Origin: Protonemura montana
Taxonomy: Eukaryota > Arthropoda > Insecta > Plecoptera > Nemouridae
Direction of reading: 5' to 3'
Length of the DNA stretch: 64,000 bases
NCBI GenBank assembly: GCA_947568835.1
Contig: OX387605.1
Span: 9,242,418 to 9,306,417, forward strand
In this document: positions 22,401 to 35,310 of the stretch, piece after piece
How the letters are laid out: every line of letters begins with the position of its first letter
Position numbering within the stretch: position 1 is the first letter of the stretch
Notes under the pieces: generated by a model
Database searches by the model: none
Told to the model about the DNA's origin: nothing
Seen by the model: only the letters and a program-made list of their open reading frames with translations
Made by a program: the position numbers and the translations under genes

Positions 22401-25400
22401 GAAAATTCCGTCACGCAATACATGGTGGTGGCGCCCAATGTGGAAGCAGTAAACGAACAAATTGTGATTACAAATTTGCGATCTAGAATGTTCGGTTCGG
22501 TAGAACAGACCGTCGTTTTGTGTTGCGTTGAATGGTAGAAAATAATTGCACGCGGTAATAGTTTTCATGTTTAAAATTACCATTATACAGGCAAATCTCA
22601 TAACTCATCAAATAGGTAACCACAGATATTAAAAAGGACCCAAATCTCTCAAGTTTTACATCAATGTTTTAAAAGTAACAATTTGTAAAAAAAAAACACC
22701 TTATTGGCTTTTAGCAAACAATAAATAAGTTAACGGGCCTGTGAGGTTTTTGGAGTGGCTGAAAATGGAGGCCATAAATTTTGTAAACGGTTTCTCGACG
22801 CATCTGGCTCATCTGGCACTTCGGCTCATTTTACTTATGTACGACTTTTTGACAAAGGGGAAAGAGGAAAAATGGAAAATTGAGTGCTAAAAGCGCCCAT
22901 AGATTTTAAAACTTCAAACGAATATGTTAGATAAAAGAATGTATTCCTTAAAGGCAAATTACGTGTCTGCAATGAAAGGAATTTATATTATATCGTGTGG
23001 AATTGTAATTTTCTGTTCACGTTGTTTCGTTGTGTTGGCCTTGTGTTCGTTACAAGCCATTGCACAGCTATTTTAATCGAATTAACCCGGAATATACATT
23101 CATTGAGATAACTCCACGCTGTAAATGGTCCAACTGCACAATTTGCCATCATTTGATACTAATGGTCAAAGGTCCCCTAAAAGCAGCCCGCAGAACAAAC
23201 CTGGCTCCTCCACCAAAAGCTGGGATGCTATGATTTCATCTTTGACAGAAATAAAATGGACAGTTTGCAACGGTACTTCCAGCGAAACACCTCATACAAA
23301 TTAAAAATTCGTGTCTATACTGGTTAGAGAATGTTTCAAATTCATGTAGAAAGGTACTTCTAATTCCCCTTCTATTTTTGTTCCCAGAAACGCAGCCCGC
23401 AGAGCAGAGCAGACTTGGCTCCTCCACCTATTTTTAATTTTTTTGTTGTGATACAAGACCAAACTGATTATTTACAACAGTGTACAAGTAAAAACGTGTT
23501 GCGCAATTTAATGTAACGTTACAGGATAAATTATGAAATCAATTTGCTCCTGATCGAGGAATACCCTCTAAACGCAGTACGCAGAGCAAACTGAGCTTAT
23601 TTGCAAACATTTTGGTTTGATTTCACGCACTTTTATGACAACATACTAATATTTCAATGTGATCTCATTTATTCTTATGAACGCTATAAAATACCCCGCG
23701 TATTGCAAGCGTTTGCAATTTAAATAAGATTTTGACTAATCTCATTTAGTTCAAACTCGCATCTTCTATTGTGCAACCCATACGGTTCACAAACAACTAT
23801 CAAACACAAAACTCAACGTTTGCCACACAATATTTGCATTTGATTTCAAAATGTTACGTTAATATTTTGTATATTAAAATGTTGTTTACTGTCGTTTCCG
23901 TGATTTTTTTTTTTTGCTTTTTTTTTGCTTAGGTACACATGATTTAAAGCTACTAAATCAATGAGTATAATAATAAAATACTTTATCAAGATTCCTGATG
24001 GAAATAATAAATAAAGCTGGCACTTTGATCAGTCGATCAGTTCGATCAGCCGAAATAAAGACCAATTTCGAATGTTAAAGGACAAAAACCAAGAAGAAAA
24101 AAACGCGCTCAATATTTCAAAAGCAACGACTCTCGGCGAAAAAAAATGGTCAGGGAGATTTAAAGTATCTTTGTCAGGGCTCACGTCTGGCTTTCTTCTG
24201 TCCCACACAGGCTGAGAGTTTCTGCTCGACCTACAACCCCGACGTGTTCGTCGTCGTCTACTCCGTGGTGGACAGGAATAGTCTCAAGGCCGCTGAGGAC
24301 ATCCTCATGTTCCTGTGGAAGGAAGATTACGTGACTTCGCGGGGAGTAATCTTGGTCGGCAATAAAGCCGATCTCGAGAGAAAGCGAGAGGTGCCAATGG
24401 CAGGTAAGCCTTGTCGTTTACTTGGCCAAGAAAGAGCTTGGCGAATGTCAGAATAGGGATATCACATTGCTTGGGCTGATTGGGGAAGTGTGTTGTTATA
24501 TTTTGGTTTCGTTTCCTGGGATCATTCGATTCTATTCTCAGCAACCCGATGAATTGGTTTAAGTGATTAATAATCCTAGCGTTTGTAGCTAGTGTGAATG
24601 GTTAGTTTCTTGATTTTCATTGTAGAATTTTGACGGTATTTCGATACTATCTCAGTTGTAGCGACAGCCATTAAACAGCACATACGAATACGTATTTATA
24701 TAAACCTACCTTGTATTCCACAATTGTTTCATTGCAATCTATTTCTATCCACGTATGGCTCCTGTCAGCTACAGAATATCACAACAAGTCTCCAGGCTAT
24801 ATGGAGGTTTACATACAAAAAGTGCCTCATAGTGGAATCACCGAGAATGTGAATTAATAGCTGTCACCTATTACGACCAGTTGGGTAATTTCACGAATTT
24901 TAGCCAATAAAACGAATCGATTTCGTATCATAATCTCATATAATTCCGTGCCTTCAATTGGGGATCTGACTCAATCAATTGTGTCATTACTAGGTTTCAT
25001 TTCGAGCGACGACCTGCCTGGAGCCATTCTTCGCCCACATCCTTCGTTTCAATTTCAATTTTGGTGGAAGCCTCCAGTGAATGTGAATGAAAGTGTGAAC
25101 TGATGTTCTAACTGCCAACTGAAGGGAAACTCTGTATACAAAACTTTGTGTACTTGCGCAAGACTCTCAACTTTAAAGCTGCGAGTTTTCCCGCAACGGG
25201 TAGGGCGTTATCATTGAATAACACCTCTGAGATGGAAAAGTGTGATGCAAACTCGATTCAAACAGTATTTCTTTGTTGGGCCACTGAGTTTGAAACTATA
25301 CGTTTCTTAACGCCAATAAAGCAGCCCATTGCCGGTCTCGGTCTTGGCAATTGGGCTTATTCAAAACTGGTGGAGAGGCTAGAAACCATTTCTAGGCACA

Positions 25401-28400
25401 AATTTCTTGAATGGGCATGACAGAGGAGTGACCATGTAGAACTCAATCATAGATCCTATTTGACAGTTTTCAAATTGCGTCTTTCTGAAATTAAACTTTC
25501 TGAAGTGTCTCGATGTGCCTCAAAATGAAATAGATTTTTAATTTCTTCCGGAGCCCACAAGCTTATGCTACAAATCTATGCCTGCCGGATCCCTTTTAAT
25601 TTGTTTCAGCCTTGAGATTAAAATGTTTTTGAATAAAACCCCTGCTAATATAAGAATTAGAAGATTAGTCTGATAGCCAATGGTACGGAAAAGATGCACG
25701 TTTCAAATTCACTTAGGTTACCGTCTACTCGATTATATTTTACGCCCCCCCCCCCCCCCTTATTTGTTGGCCCCACAAACATAATGTAGCACCCAGAGCA
25801 CACCTTTACACGGTAGTGTACATACCTATTTTGTTAATATCGCTAAAAAAGCCAGAAATATAAATGAATTATCAACCAACCCCGCACACAAACCTGAGCA
25901 ACAACATCCGTTGTCAAAATATCATTTCGTTGAACTCTATGATCTCTGCAGCCCTACAGCTCAGTAATCAAATCATTCTATTTCCATGTTAAAAAAAAAA
26001 CTCAAAATATCGTGATTAAAAGTTTGCAGTTTCCAGTTTTCAGCTCATCGAAATGAACCCCGTTTTGTTTTCTGTTGGCTCTTCAAAATATTATCATGGA
26101 TTTTTAATATGCCATCTACATTCTTACTAAAAAATGTCCCAAAACAACACATTAACTTTTCCATGCAGCAGCTTTAAGTCTCACGGCCAAATACAGACGC
26201 CTTATTAGACTCACGTTTCACCCAAGTTATCCTTTGAGGACAAGTCATAAGCTAAATATACGCCTGTCATGTCCTTAAGGAACTCCGCGTGGCTTTTGAC
26301 TCATAACGTAAAACAACCCAGAGGGTGAGTGGTATAAAGCTGCACGAGTCGAATGTCCCAAACTCCGAACAGGAGCGTGAGGGAGAGCGCGTTGAGCGAG
26401 GTCAAGGTCATGAGGAGCGAGGCTAGATCAAATGAGCTCAGAAGCGCCCTCTACGCTTATGCGATGTTCTACATTATTCAGACTTTTAACGAGTCCTCCG
26501 GGAACAATACTAGATTTGTCATCAAGTTGGCTATTAGTGTTAAAATCAGATATCTATAGAAAAAGATTCGGACACAGCAAAATATAATAGACTATTCAAA
26601 TATATTGTGTATTACTATATTACACTACAGTGTAGTACAGTGCTATAGTATATTTTTTTATTGGATTGGTTGTCATTGTCAATGGATTTAAAATATGGTG
26701 CTATTTTTGTTGGAAACAATAACATAAAAAAAAAGCATCTTTGAAATAAGAGATAAACCCATGAAATAAGAGAGGGTACCACCATGCACTGAGAATTGCA
26801 AATAAGTCTCGTAACTGTACGTTGCGAGTGAAAATTGAGAACGGAACATGAGTTGATGCTTTTACATACTCGTGAACGCTGATAACAGAAAGCGGCGTAG
26901 GTATATAACGATCAATGTTTGCTAACGGCCAAACGTAACCCTATCCCGTTCGAAACGTGCAAGATATGATCGTTAGCTAGAGACGAGTCAATTTGCTACC
27001 ATGTTTGTACTTAAACGTTACGTTTCATTTTGGACTATGACTAACATTCTCATTGTTAACACAGGTCTACACTAAGCATATTTTCCGCTCCTGAGTTCTA
27101 TCATTGCTGTTTTGTTTGTACTGAGATTTAATATTCGCAAGGAGATAACAATAAGACTTCGAGCGTGATTGCCCCTTCATCTTTGTATAAAGTTGACCCA
27201 GTTTTCTACTGAAATGTTCTTGCCTCGATACCAACTCCTGATGAAACTGCTGACTGCAGACAATTTTACTATGTCTAGGATTATTGGTACCTCGTCAGTA
27301 TGCATCACGCTAAAGAGCTAAGGTGTTCAGGTACTGGAGATGAAGATTCTGGCTAAGTATTCTATTCCGGAATGCTTGTCGCCTTAGAATTTAGACGCCC
27401 CAATAGCGTGTTTGACCGCAATCAGCTCTTCGCAAAATAAAGTAACCGCGCGAAACGTGATGCTCATTGAAATCCAAATGACGATCGATCGTGTCACATA
27501 ACCCAGTCCAAAGACCCAGTCAATGTTAAATTACGATTTCAAGAATTGACAATACCGAGTTAATGAACAAATGCCAAGAACGTATCGCACGGATGTCAAT
27601 TATAATAGCCTGGGGACACTGATTACTTTTTCATCATTGACATTGATGTCGGTAACGTCACAGTAATCGAGCGACGGAAGTAATTTCAGATAATGTCGCA
27701 GAGTTTTATCGCAATTTTTGTTCTACGAATGAGACGTCAGAGGCGCATAGAATAAAATATTGTCTTGCCCTGTTGAGAAAAAGAAAAGTAAGGAAACTTT
27801 TGCTCGCAAAGGTCAGCATCTCCATTGAACACACATCTTTGCTCAATTTCATCTGCGAGGCGAAATCTAGAGCCAGAGCCTCAAAATCGTAAAGTGCCTA
27901 ATATTCTCTCAGTTAGCAACAAAAGCTCTTGTGTATTTTAATAAAGACTTTTGTTATTCGCGGTGCTCATGCCATTCTTTCGTATATATATATACCTACA
28001 CTGTAGGTACAGCAAGCTTACTTCACCTGTGGCATTTGTTCAGCATTTAAATTGAAAAGGAAAGGATGGATTAGTAAACAAAGGTTTCTTCTTCGTGGGG
28101 TATTAAACGAACGAAGCACTCGTTCAGTTTAATTTGACATTTCAAGATATCGAGAAATGTGAACGGTCTTCCTGATTGCGCATAAATCAGTCTGTTTTCC
28201 CGGAAAATATTATTTTTAACGTCGCAATTTTATTTTCATCAACCCACATCTGAAAATTCAAACTTTTTGGGTGTAAGAGGTTGCTATTTGCTTCCATCTC
28301 AAATAATCAACCAACACGAATTTAATAATACTGAAGTTGACTTTTCACGAATTTATTATTACATGCATTATAATAAACTGTGAAGTTCCTATCGATCGAT

Positions 28401-28732
28401 TCTGTTATACTGGGCTAATCAGACGAAATAAAAATATTCTATTGATACTAAACATTCATGACTTACGGGTATGTTTTGCAGCTGGTCGAAAGCTCGCCAA
28501 CAGCTGTGGCTGCAAGTTCATCGAAACGTCCAGTGGCCTCGACCACAACGTGGACGAACTCTTGGTGGGGATCCTAGCCCAGGTTCAGCTGAACCCAAGG
28601 CGAAATAGAGAGATTTGCAAGAAGAAAAAGAAAAAGCAAAAGGTGCGAATCGGTAGTGGACAACGAATGTTGAGACAATTATTGGGAATTAAACGGAAAT
28701 CAAGATCGTGTGAAAATTTGTTGATTTTGTAA
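19414..28732 (+). CDS. RGK-family small GTPase (Rad/Rem/Gem-like), 3' three coding exons
   Basis: Exons are 19414-19505, 24211-24403 and 28482-28732 (stop TAA). All junctions are GT-AG and the phases agree. Exon a encodes FGQKTVSVMLDGQEADLEIVD followed by HPACEMS. It replaces the usual Ras DTAG switch II motif, which is typical of RGK proteins. Exon b has the FVVVYSVVDR strand and the G4 motif VGNKADL. Exon c has the G5-type ETSS motif, a lysine-rich stretch and the C-terminal SCENLLIL, matching the RGK ending (C-x-x-L-x-VL), with no CAAX box. RGK proteins are membrane-bound through basic tails and restrain voltage-gated calcium channels. The upstream exon or exons, with the P-loop and start codon, were not found; the gene model is therefore 5' partial. 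Introns are 4.7 and 4.1 kb. Confidence 0.88.
20108..20215 (+). repeat. foldback-family repeat, copy 3 (RGK intron)
   Basis: Read 5' to 3' it follows the left arm of copy 1: ccttagcac, then a poly-A-interrupted tttaaaac, aatgataagtaaaacaac, and ccaacgtttcgcaact matching ctgacgtttcgtaaca. It is more degraded than the other copies. Confidence 0.45.
21831..21844. repeat. poly-C run (14 C)
   Basis: There is an uninterrupted run of 14 C in the RGK intron. A duplicated 16-mer (gaccgcgtgattgttt, then gaccgcgtgattcg) comes just before it. Confidence 0.7.
23184..23600. repeat. three copies of a cccgcagagcaaac/tggctcctccacc repeat
   Basis: Near-identical cores start at about 23184 (gcagcccgcagaacaaacc), 23393 (gcagcccgcagagcagagc) and 23576 (gcagtacgcagagcaaact). 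The first two share tggctcctccacc downstream. The spacing is about 180-210 bases, suggesting an old, loosely tandem array. A fourth copy lies at 7905-7945. The repeat class is unknown. Confidence 0.5.
25745..25759. repeat. poly-C run (15 C)
   Basis: There is an uninterrupted run of 15 C in the second large RGK intron. It is the second such run in about 4 kb of otherwise AT-rich DNA. Confidence 0.7.
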
Positions 28733-29857
28733 AAGAATACTTGAAAGTGGGTACATTATCAGTGGGTGGCAAACATATTTTAATTGGAAGTGCAAACTGT
28801 TTATAAAGTGATGCTTAGAACTGTAATATCCTCTCCTGCATTCATGTGTAGTGGAGGCATTGACAGTAATTTAATTATGTATGATCCCAGTGATTTTATT
28901 AGCTGGAGCGGAAATCGAAAAGCACCAATACAGCAAGAAAATAGAATGCTGTCCTATGCTCGTCGTAACCTTCCTTTCTTTGATGTTGACCGCCAAAACC
29001 CAACAAACCAGTCGTATGGCTTACCCTGGAGTATAATATATATATATATATCTTTGCAAAATATATCTAGCAAACCACTCGTAGGCCAAACAAAAATAAA
29101 TTCATATTTTGTAACACACCTGCATATTGCATTACCATGTAACTGGCCAAAAACCGTTATAACATTTCAGTGTGACCAACATTATAACACTTACGTTTTA
29201 AATATAGCTGTTGGTGTGTGGATCAAATAAGTGTTTATAAACAGGGTCATAGAATTCAAAAGTTTTACTCAACATACACATTCCGGAAGGGTTATAGGCC
29301 TGCAAAAGAAAAATAATAAAATAAAATATGTTTTTAGTTGATGATAATTTATTTCAAGTCCATAAAAAAATCCAGATTATATAATATTTCAGCATTAATA
29401 TTATTATTTGTACCTACAATAAAATTACTAAGTCTTCAGGTGTTGCAAATTTCAGTTCTTACAGCTACAGGCAATCTTAATGAACTTAAAATAGCTGGGT
29501 ATTTACACAGATTTTCATTTTTGTAACATTTTAACAACAAACTGTTGTTCTGCCTCTAAAAATGCAAAAGGGTGGGAAAAAACTGTAGATAAGGTGTATA
29601 CATAAAATGGTCTGAGTAATACAAGTGTAGTACAGTTGAGTGTCCTACACGCTCAACGGTACATTACCCAAATGGCAGGCAGCTAAAAATATATTTTATC
29701 GATTAGAATGTTTATGGAAGTATTTGTTACTTCTGCTGGATAAAAACAATATTTGATATTTACCTTGATGTTTATACTAGATTCTAGAACTCAGTGGTTT
29801 GAAATATAATGCGATGCAATTAAGTGTTCTATCTCCTACCTACATTCATCCCATAGG
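28733..29857. other. RGK 3' UTR and convergent intergenic space
   Basis: This is the space between the RGK stop (plus strand) and the TMEM67 stop (minus strand). AATAAA at 29315-29320 could end the RGK transcript. Open frames at 28784-29230 and 29338-29526 show no features and probably arise by chance in the UTR. Confidence 0.45.
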
Positions 29858-32800
29858 CTAGATAAGAAATCTCTCGTCAATCAGCGTTTTCTTTGCCAAG
29901 TTTTTCTTCCCTCCAAACTGACGGATAATAACAAGAACCTGAAAATATACTTTATAGTTAATAATATGTATTTTCTTCAGTCTACGTACTACTTCAGGCA
30001 GATATAAAGGTTTCATAATCAGATAAAAAGATGTCAAGAGTACCTTGGCGATAAAAGCAGTCACGATGACAGCCAGAAGGAAATCTTGGAAAAGTATTTC
30101 CACAAAGGAGAACAATATAATATCAAACATTGCTAGAGTCATCTCATTTCCGTAGAATAGAACCTTGTCAAACGAATGTCCGTCATCTGAAATATGTGCA
30201 TACAAAACAGTACTAATAATAAACACAGAAAATGTGTTACTAATTTTAAGTAACACATTATCAGACACCTCATCTTACCAATATAGAATACACCCCTTTC
30301 AGATGTCTCCGTGAAATCAATATCAAGTAACGACTCAACAAATAATTTATCTCTTACTTCATAATCAAGATCTTTCAATGCCTGAAACAAAAAACCAGTC
30401 ATTTTGTTTGTGTGATATTGGAACTGACAGTTTAGCTGCTGTTTTCTTCAAGTTAAATATCTCACATGGTCTAAAAAGGCTGTCAAAAATTTGTTCATTG
30501 AATTGTATGCATGTAGACTTCGTTCCATCATCCCACTAGCCATCTTTGCTCGAAGTCCTCCCGATCCACCAAACGAGAGATGCTTGTTTGATTGCATAAT
30601 CTGAAGCAAAGAATCAATTTACTCCAGTGGAGTGGCATGCCACAAATACCATTCAGAATATCGAAAACATTCATATCAAATAAATGAATCTCACAATTCC
30701 CATAGAAAAATTAATTAATCTTCTGCTCTAGCTAAACTGATAGAGCTAAATTTTTATCACCAATTTTAACCCTCTGAGTAATCGAATCTACCATCATAAA
30801 AAATATGTAACATGAAAATTAAACTATTTAAACAACACTGAAGCAACGGAGGGTTACCGAGGTTATTGGCGCCATGACTTGTCGGTAATACGCGCGCAGC
30901 TGATACGGAACAGACATCTGAAAAGTCTGTTGGTCCGTGCCTGGTAGAAGGCCACGATGTCCGCAGAGGTCGTCTTCTTCCCGCTGCAACTGACCAAGGA
31001 TTGTCGGCATGTCTGTGTCGGCAAAACCGTGAGGTGATCTGAAATTACAATATTTGTTTTTTCACTGAATTGTATAACAATACTTCACAACCTGCTTGCT
31101 CTGGAATCTAGAAACTGTACCTTCCATGAATGTAGTACCCATAATTCTCTAGTGCGAGTATGAAAACACTTATGTTTGCTAGCGAGCAAATGTCCACAAA
31201 TTCTTGGATACCATTCTTAATGTACCGTTCATAAATAGCGACCATAAAAGTCCACTGTAACAGACAATGTGCATTTACAAAATTAGACAATATGTTTTTT
31301 AACGAGCTTATAAATTATTCCGATTTTCATCTCCTGCAGACATGCCCTACCTGGAGTAAATAAACAAAAATATAAACCAGAACGCCAACCGCAAACCGAC
31401 AAACCACGCTCGGCGGAGTTTTCTCCATATAATCCGGAACAGTAGTGTGCAGTTCTGGATCTGAAGTTGCCCAGTGCTCGACGCCGACAACTTTGAGCAG
31501 GAACACTGTGGCAAAAAGTTGGACCAGGACGCTGACACGCCGCTTGGTCTGTATCTCATTCCACTCGTTGGCGACAAAGTATGTTCGCCAGATGCTGACC
31601 GGCTGTTCACCCGTGTCAGACGCCGTACTGGTGAGATTTCCGCGGGGTTTCAAAGGAGCACTTCGAGCCCTCGGCCGCTCCCAGTCGATGAAGAATATGT
31701 CGATTGTTATTTGGTTCCAGATCAGATGTATTACTTCCACAATCTAGACCCAAATCATTGTTTTTAGAATCGAGACCCAGTTTAAGAAAGCAATTGTAAA
31801 TGATATCTTTGATGATATGCTGTTTATGACTTGATATTCCAAGTCTAAGCCAGTCAAAATTGAATTAAAGTAGATTAGAGTGAAGGACGTTTCAAATTTT
31901 CACCTATTTAAAAATTATCTTAAAATTATGAAAGATGAAGTTACTAGGTTACTAGGAAGTTACTAGGATTAAAGGTGAGTTACTTTTAGTGAAAACGCAG
32001 CTATGATGTACGCTCGCAGCAAACTCTCATGTTCTTTGCTAGGAAGTAGAACTTGCACTATGCTCTGGCCCTTGTAAAATGTGAACAAGTGTATGCTGGC
32101 GCAGACAACGACAAAGAAGAAAGCATTGGCCAGGTTTCCGCAGGCAAATACCAGTAGGTGCCATACAGTGAGCAGGTCGATGGCCAATCTGCCGGATCGG
32201 CGTGAATGACTCCAGCTCTGTATGCCCGACCAGACAACGGCGAGGGCGCACATCACTCCCATCGAAACCTGGACAGGTGATTAATCATTTCAACAAGCAG
32301 TTGCCCTGATCGTTATCTATCAGCATGCAAATAATTGCTAAAAATGAGTATTGGTATAATGGTAATATTGGTACATGGAAGAAATTGTAATGGTAGAATA
32401 ATGTATAAGCTACAAATCCTGTTTTGAGCACATAAACTTTAAAGATATCCTACCTCAATGGCATGGGGCATTGAACTTTCCATTTCATAATCCACAGAGA
32501 AATCAACATCGAGATTAATGTTTTGATTTAATTCCTCCTCAGTAAGCAAACCATACTCAACTATGAGTAATGGAGGATATATTTTACCCTCCTCTTCTCT
32601 TCCTTGAACTTTAATCCTAGAGAAATGAAATGTGTTTTATTATAATCAAGTGAAATTAATATAAAAAATTGTAAAGTTTAAATCAACTTAGGCTTAATCA
32701 ATACCTGATTTTGCACGACTTGAGATATTGAATGACACCAACGTCTTCGTCTGCATTGGACCTCTCGTTGGAAGATACTCCAACTCCGCTCACCTTGTCG

Positions 32801-35029
32801 ATCAGGAAAAACCTTCGTGTAAGTTGCCACTGAGAAATATCGCCTCCCTGAAAAATCAAGACAAAGAGGGGTTGCATTAAATGATGAGAAAGACACAGCT
32901 GCATCTGTTCTCCTTTCACTGTAAGTAATATCGGCAACATAGTATATCAAAAGTAAGAACTGGGTACAGAATTTTTCTTTCAAAATTTAACAGGTGGAAC
33001 TTGGACAGAGTTCTAGGTACCATCCAAATAAACAAAGAAGAGACAATAAAACACAACAAAGACTATGATTCTATTTTCCTTATTGACCAATCCTTCTTAC
33101 GTCCACAGCTAGAATGTGAATTAGTTGTTGAAGCAATTAATTTTTCAGTTATTTGAGCCATTGAATTGCTATTTCTTAAATGGAAAATGGTCCCTTTTAA
33201 ATTTTAATTAAAGAATAGAATAGAATAGAATAGAATAGGAGTTTATTTACAACTTTGGAAAACATTAAATGGAATGAACACATTTTTCTTCCTGTTGGTT
33301 GCAATAAATTGTAGATTTAAAAACTAGATTAACTAGAAAACTAGATTAAGTAGTTTTGTAATACTCGTGGTATTACAACTAGTAGAGAACAGTAATTATG
33401 ATTGAACTAGCGGAGCTTTTCTCTGCTCTGTGTTTCAATCAGGTAACCTTTACATGTGTGTAGTGAGTAGTTTAGGATGTCTTACAATTATGTGTCAATG
33501 ATATCACTTGGTCCAATAACTGCTTTTAATTTGTTTCAAAATATTCCACATTTGACTACAATCAGCCAATCACTAAATGAGGCTCCCTTACCTGATTATT
33601 ATGTGTGATTCCCGACTTCACATTCAGCACCAGCACGGGCACGGCATAGAGCAAGGACTCTGCTCCGTCAAAGTACTGCAGATAGAGATCAAAGAAGCGG
33701 GTGCTGGCGCTAGCGACAAGCTGTCGAGCGGGCAGGCGACAACTGCTGTGGTAGCGCACACCGACACGTAGTCCACTGTCCAGAGCAAGCCAAGAGTTGG
33801 GGCACAGGTGGAGAAAACTGCCTGCAGATGTTGAGACACCTTCGAACTTGCCGAGAGGGGAGAACTTTACCACAGTGAAGTTCAGGCGGCCCTTCTAAGG
33901 AAGCATTACAAGTTCTTGTTTCATACCATATCAAAAAGCTAAAATTAAGTTATAATCATACACTCATTTTGTGATATAACATTTCAAAAATCAACCAGTT
34001 ATAAAATTATGTTAAATAAAAGGTTCTGCACGTACCTTGGAACCTGGATCCAAACTAAACTTAGTAGGTATTTTTTTTCTTGACAAGACCGATAGTGCAT
34101 CACCCTCCCCATAGTAGATCCAAGGTAACGTATTGCTCTCCAAAGTAGGAATATGTTTTGAATTTTGAAACATTCTGCAAGGACTGCCCTTGTAGTTGTC
34201 TCGAAACATTACCATTGTACACATGTTTGCCAAAATTTGACACGCAGTACGATTTTTATTGAAGCACAAGTAGACAGATGATCTGAGATGGTTTTTCAGG
34301 AAGTTTGATTCAATTTTCTCACCGTTATCATATTCTATCAGAAATGTACGGCGATCGTCTGGCCAGTCGCCAAGCATAGAACCTCGAGGAATGCAAACTC
34401 CGTCAAGATACTCGTGGGTTTTGACTGGACACGTACATCTCCCACCTCCAGTGTACATTAAGTTGAAAGTGCATGGCAAACACTGTCCCACATTGGCACA
34501 TGGTGCTGTGTTCTTGCTACATTCCAAACACTCCTGTGAAAACCGCAAGGTACCGTTGGTGTGACGCTCTAACGCCAACTTGTCTGACGGACATGGTTCA
34601 CACAGTGTTACATTATTAGTGATTGTAACTTTAGCACATTTAATACAGTCCCTGCGGTCATGCGTAGCAACTTCACCAGTAGGGCAACTTTCACACTCTG
34701 GGAATCCATTTATATCTGTACTTATAATTTTACTCTGTGAATTGCATGTACATGATATCCCTGAAACGAAAATAAAGCTTTGAAATACGTGATTTCATGA
34801 TACCAAAATAATGTCTGTGGTAAACCAAGAAATGCTAACCATCACTTGTTGGCTTCAAGTTTTTTGAGATACTGCAAAGCACACATTTGAAAAGATGCGC
34901 GTTAAAATATTCGCTGGCATTGCATTGGTTGGTGTCTGAAAAGGCGACTATTTCCCCAGAGAATCCATTGGCAAATATAAAGTTGAAGCTTAATAGTAAA
35001 ATACCGATTGTCTCCATTTTCTTGTACAT
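29858..35029 (-). CDS. TMEM67: meckelin (TMEM67/MKS3), complete 13-exon gene
   Basis: Exons in transcript order: 35029-34840, 34760-34036, 33894-33592, 32847-32705, 32616-32454, 32268-31984, 31743-31351, 31254-31121, 31038-30858, 30600-30466, 30381-30279, 30186-30044 and 29938-29858. All are GT-AG and in frame, giving 992 residues, close to the family's usual ~995. The ATG at 35029 opens a signal peptide; a second ATG at 35017 (METIGILLL) is an alternative. The order is a cysteine-rich N-terminal region, a beta-rich ectodomain with LPWIYYG and KIYPPLLIVEY blocks, and several membrane helices. Diagnostic motifs are ITIDIFFIDWERPR, VSIWRTYFVANEWNEIQ, FVDICSLANISVF and YYIHGR, with the C-terminal end NLAKKTLIDERFLI. 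Meckelin is a transition-zone membrane protein of cilia in the MKS module, so its presence implies ciliated cells. Antisense open frames over these exons are shadows. Confidence 0.97.
33212..33239. repeat. GAATA pentanucleotide microsatellite
   Basis: Five or so copies of gaata end in ggagtttatttac, within TMEM67 intron 3. This arrangement resembles the microsatellite ends of some invertebrate transposable elements. Confidence 0.65.
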
Positions 35030-35069
35030 AAAACTCCGGAGACGTATTTTGACAGCTATCGAGCATGAT

Positions 35070-35076
35070 GTAAACA
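35070..35076 (+). promoter_or_regulatory. forkhead-type site GTAAACA
   Basis: gtaaaca matches the forkhead core. It ends 6 bases before the X-box on the TMEM67-proximal side. FOXJ1-class factors act with RFX factors at ciliary genes; whether this site is used is inference. Confidence 0.4.
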
Positions 35077-35082
35077 AATTCT

Positions 35083-35096
35083 GTTGCCATGGCAAC
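35083..35096. promoter_or_regulatory. perfect palindromic RFX X-box
   Basis: gttgccatggcaac fits the X-box consensus (GTNRCC, short spacer, RGYAAC) with both half-sites perfect. It lies 54 bases upstream of the TMEM67 start codon. RFX/DAF-19 proteins use such sites to drive ciliary genes, including meckelin-class genes, in other animals. Confidence 0.8.
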
Positions 35097-35310
35097 AGCA
35101 GAAAACAAAAACTAAACATCAATACGTGACCTTCGTAGTAGTTGTCAAAATGACCGTAATGGAGGAAGGATTTTGTCTGTCAGTAGTTTTAAAAAGTATT
35201 TAAGTTGAAAAACTCGCGGATTGCCAGCTGAATGACGAGTCGTGCTCGCATCTTCAACTTTTTTTATGTAATACCCACATAATCCTGTTGAACTCGAAAT
35301 ATTAAAGGTC

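Larger units (their letters stand above)
35030..35310. promoter_or_regulatory. bidirectional promoter region between TMEM67 and the ANO8-like gene
   Basis: Only 281 bases separate the divergent start codons, so the two 5' UTRs and core promoters must share this segment unless there are undetected upstream exons. It contains an RFX X-box and a forkhead site close to the TMEM67 side. Confidence 0.7.

Noticed and set aside
31327..31767. Plus-strand open frames of about 100 codons over 31445-31767
   Set aside because: They lie opposite TMEM67 exon 7, whose minus-strand frame is strongly conserved; they are shadows.
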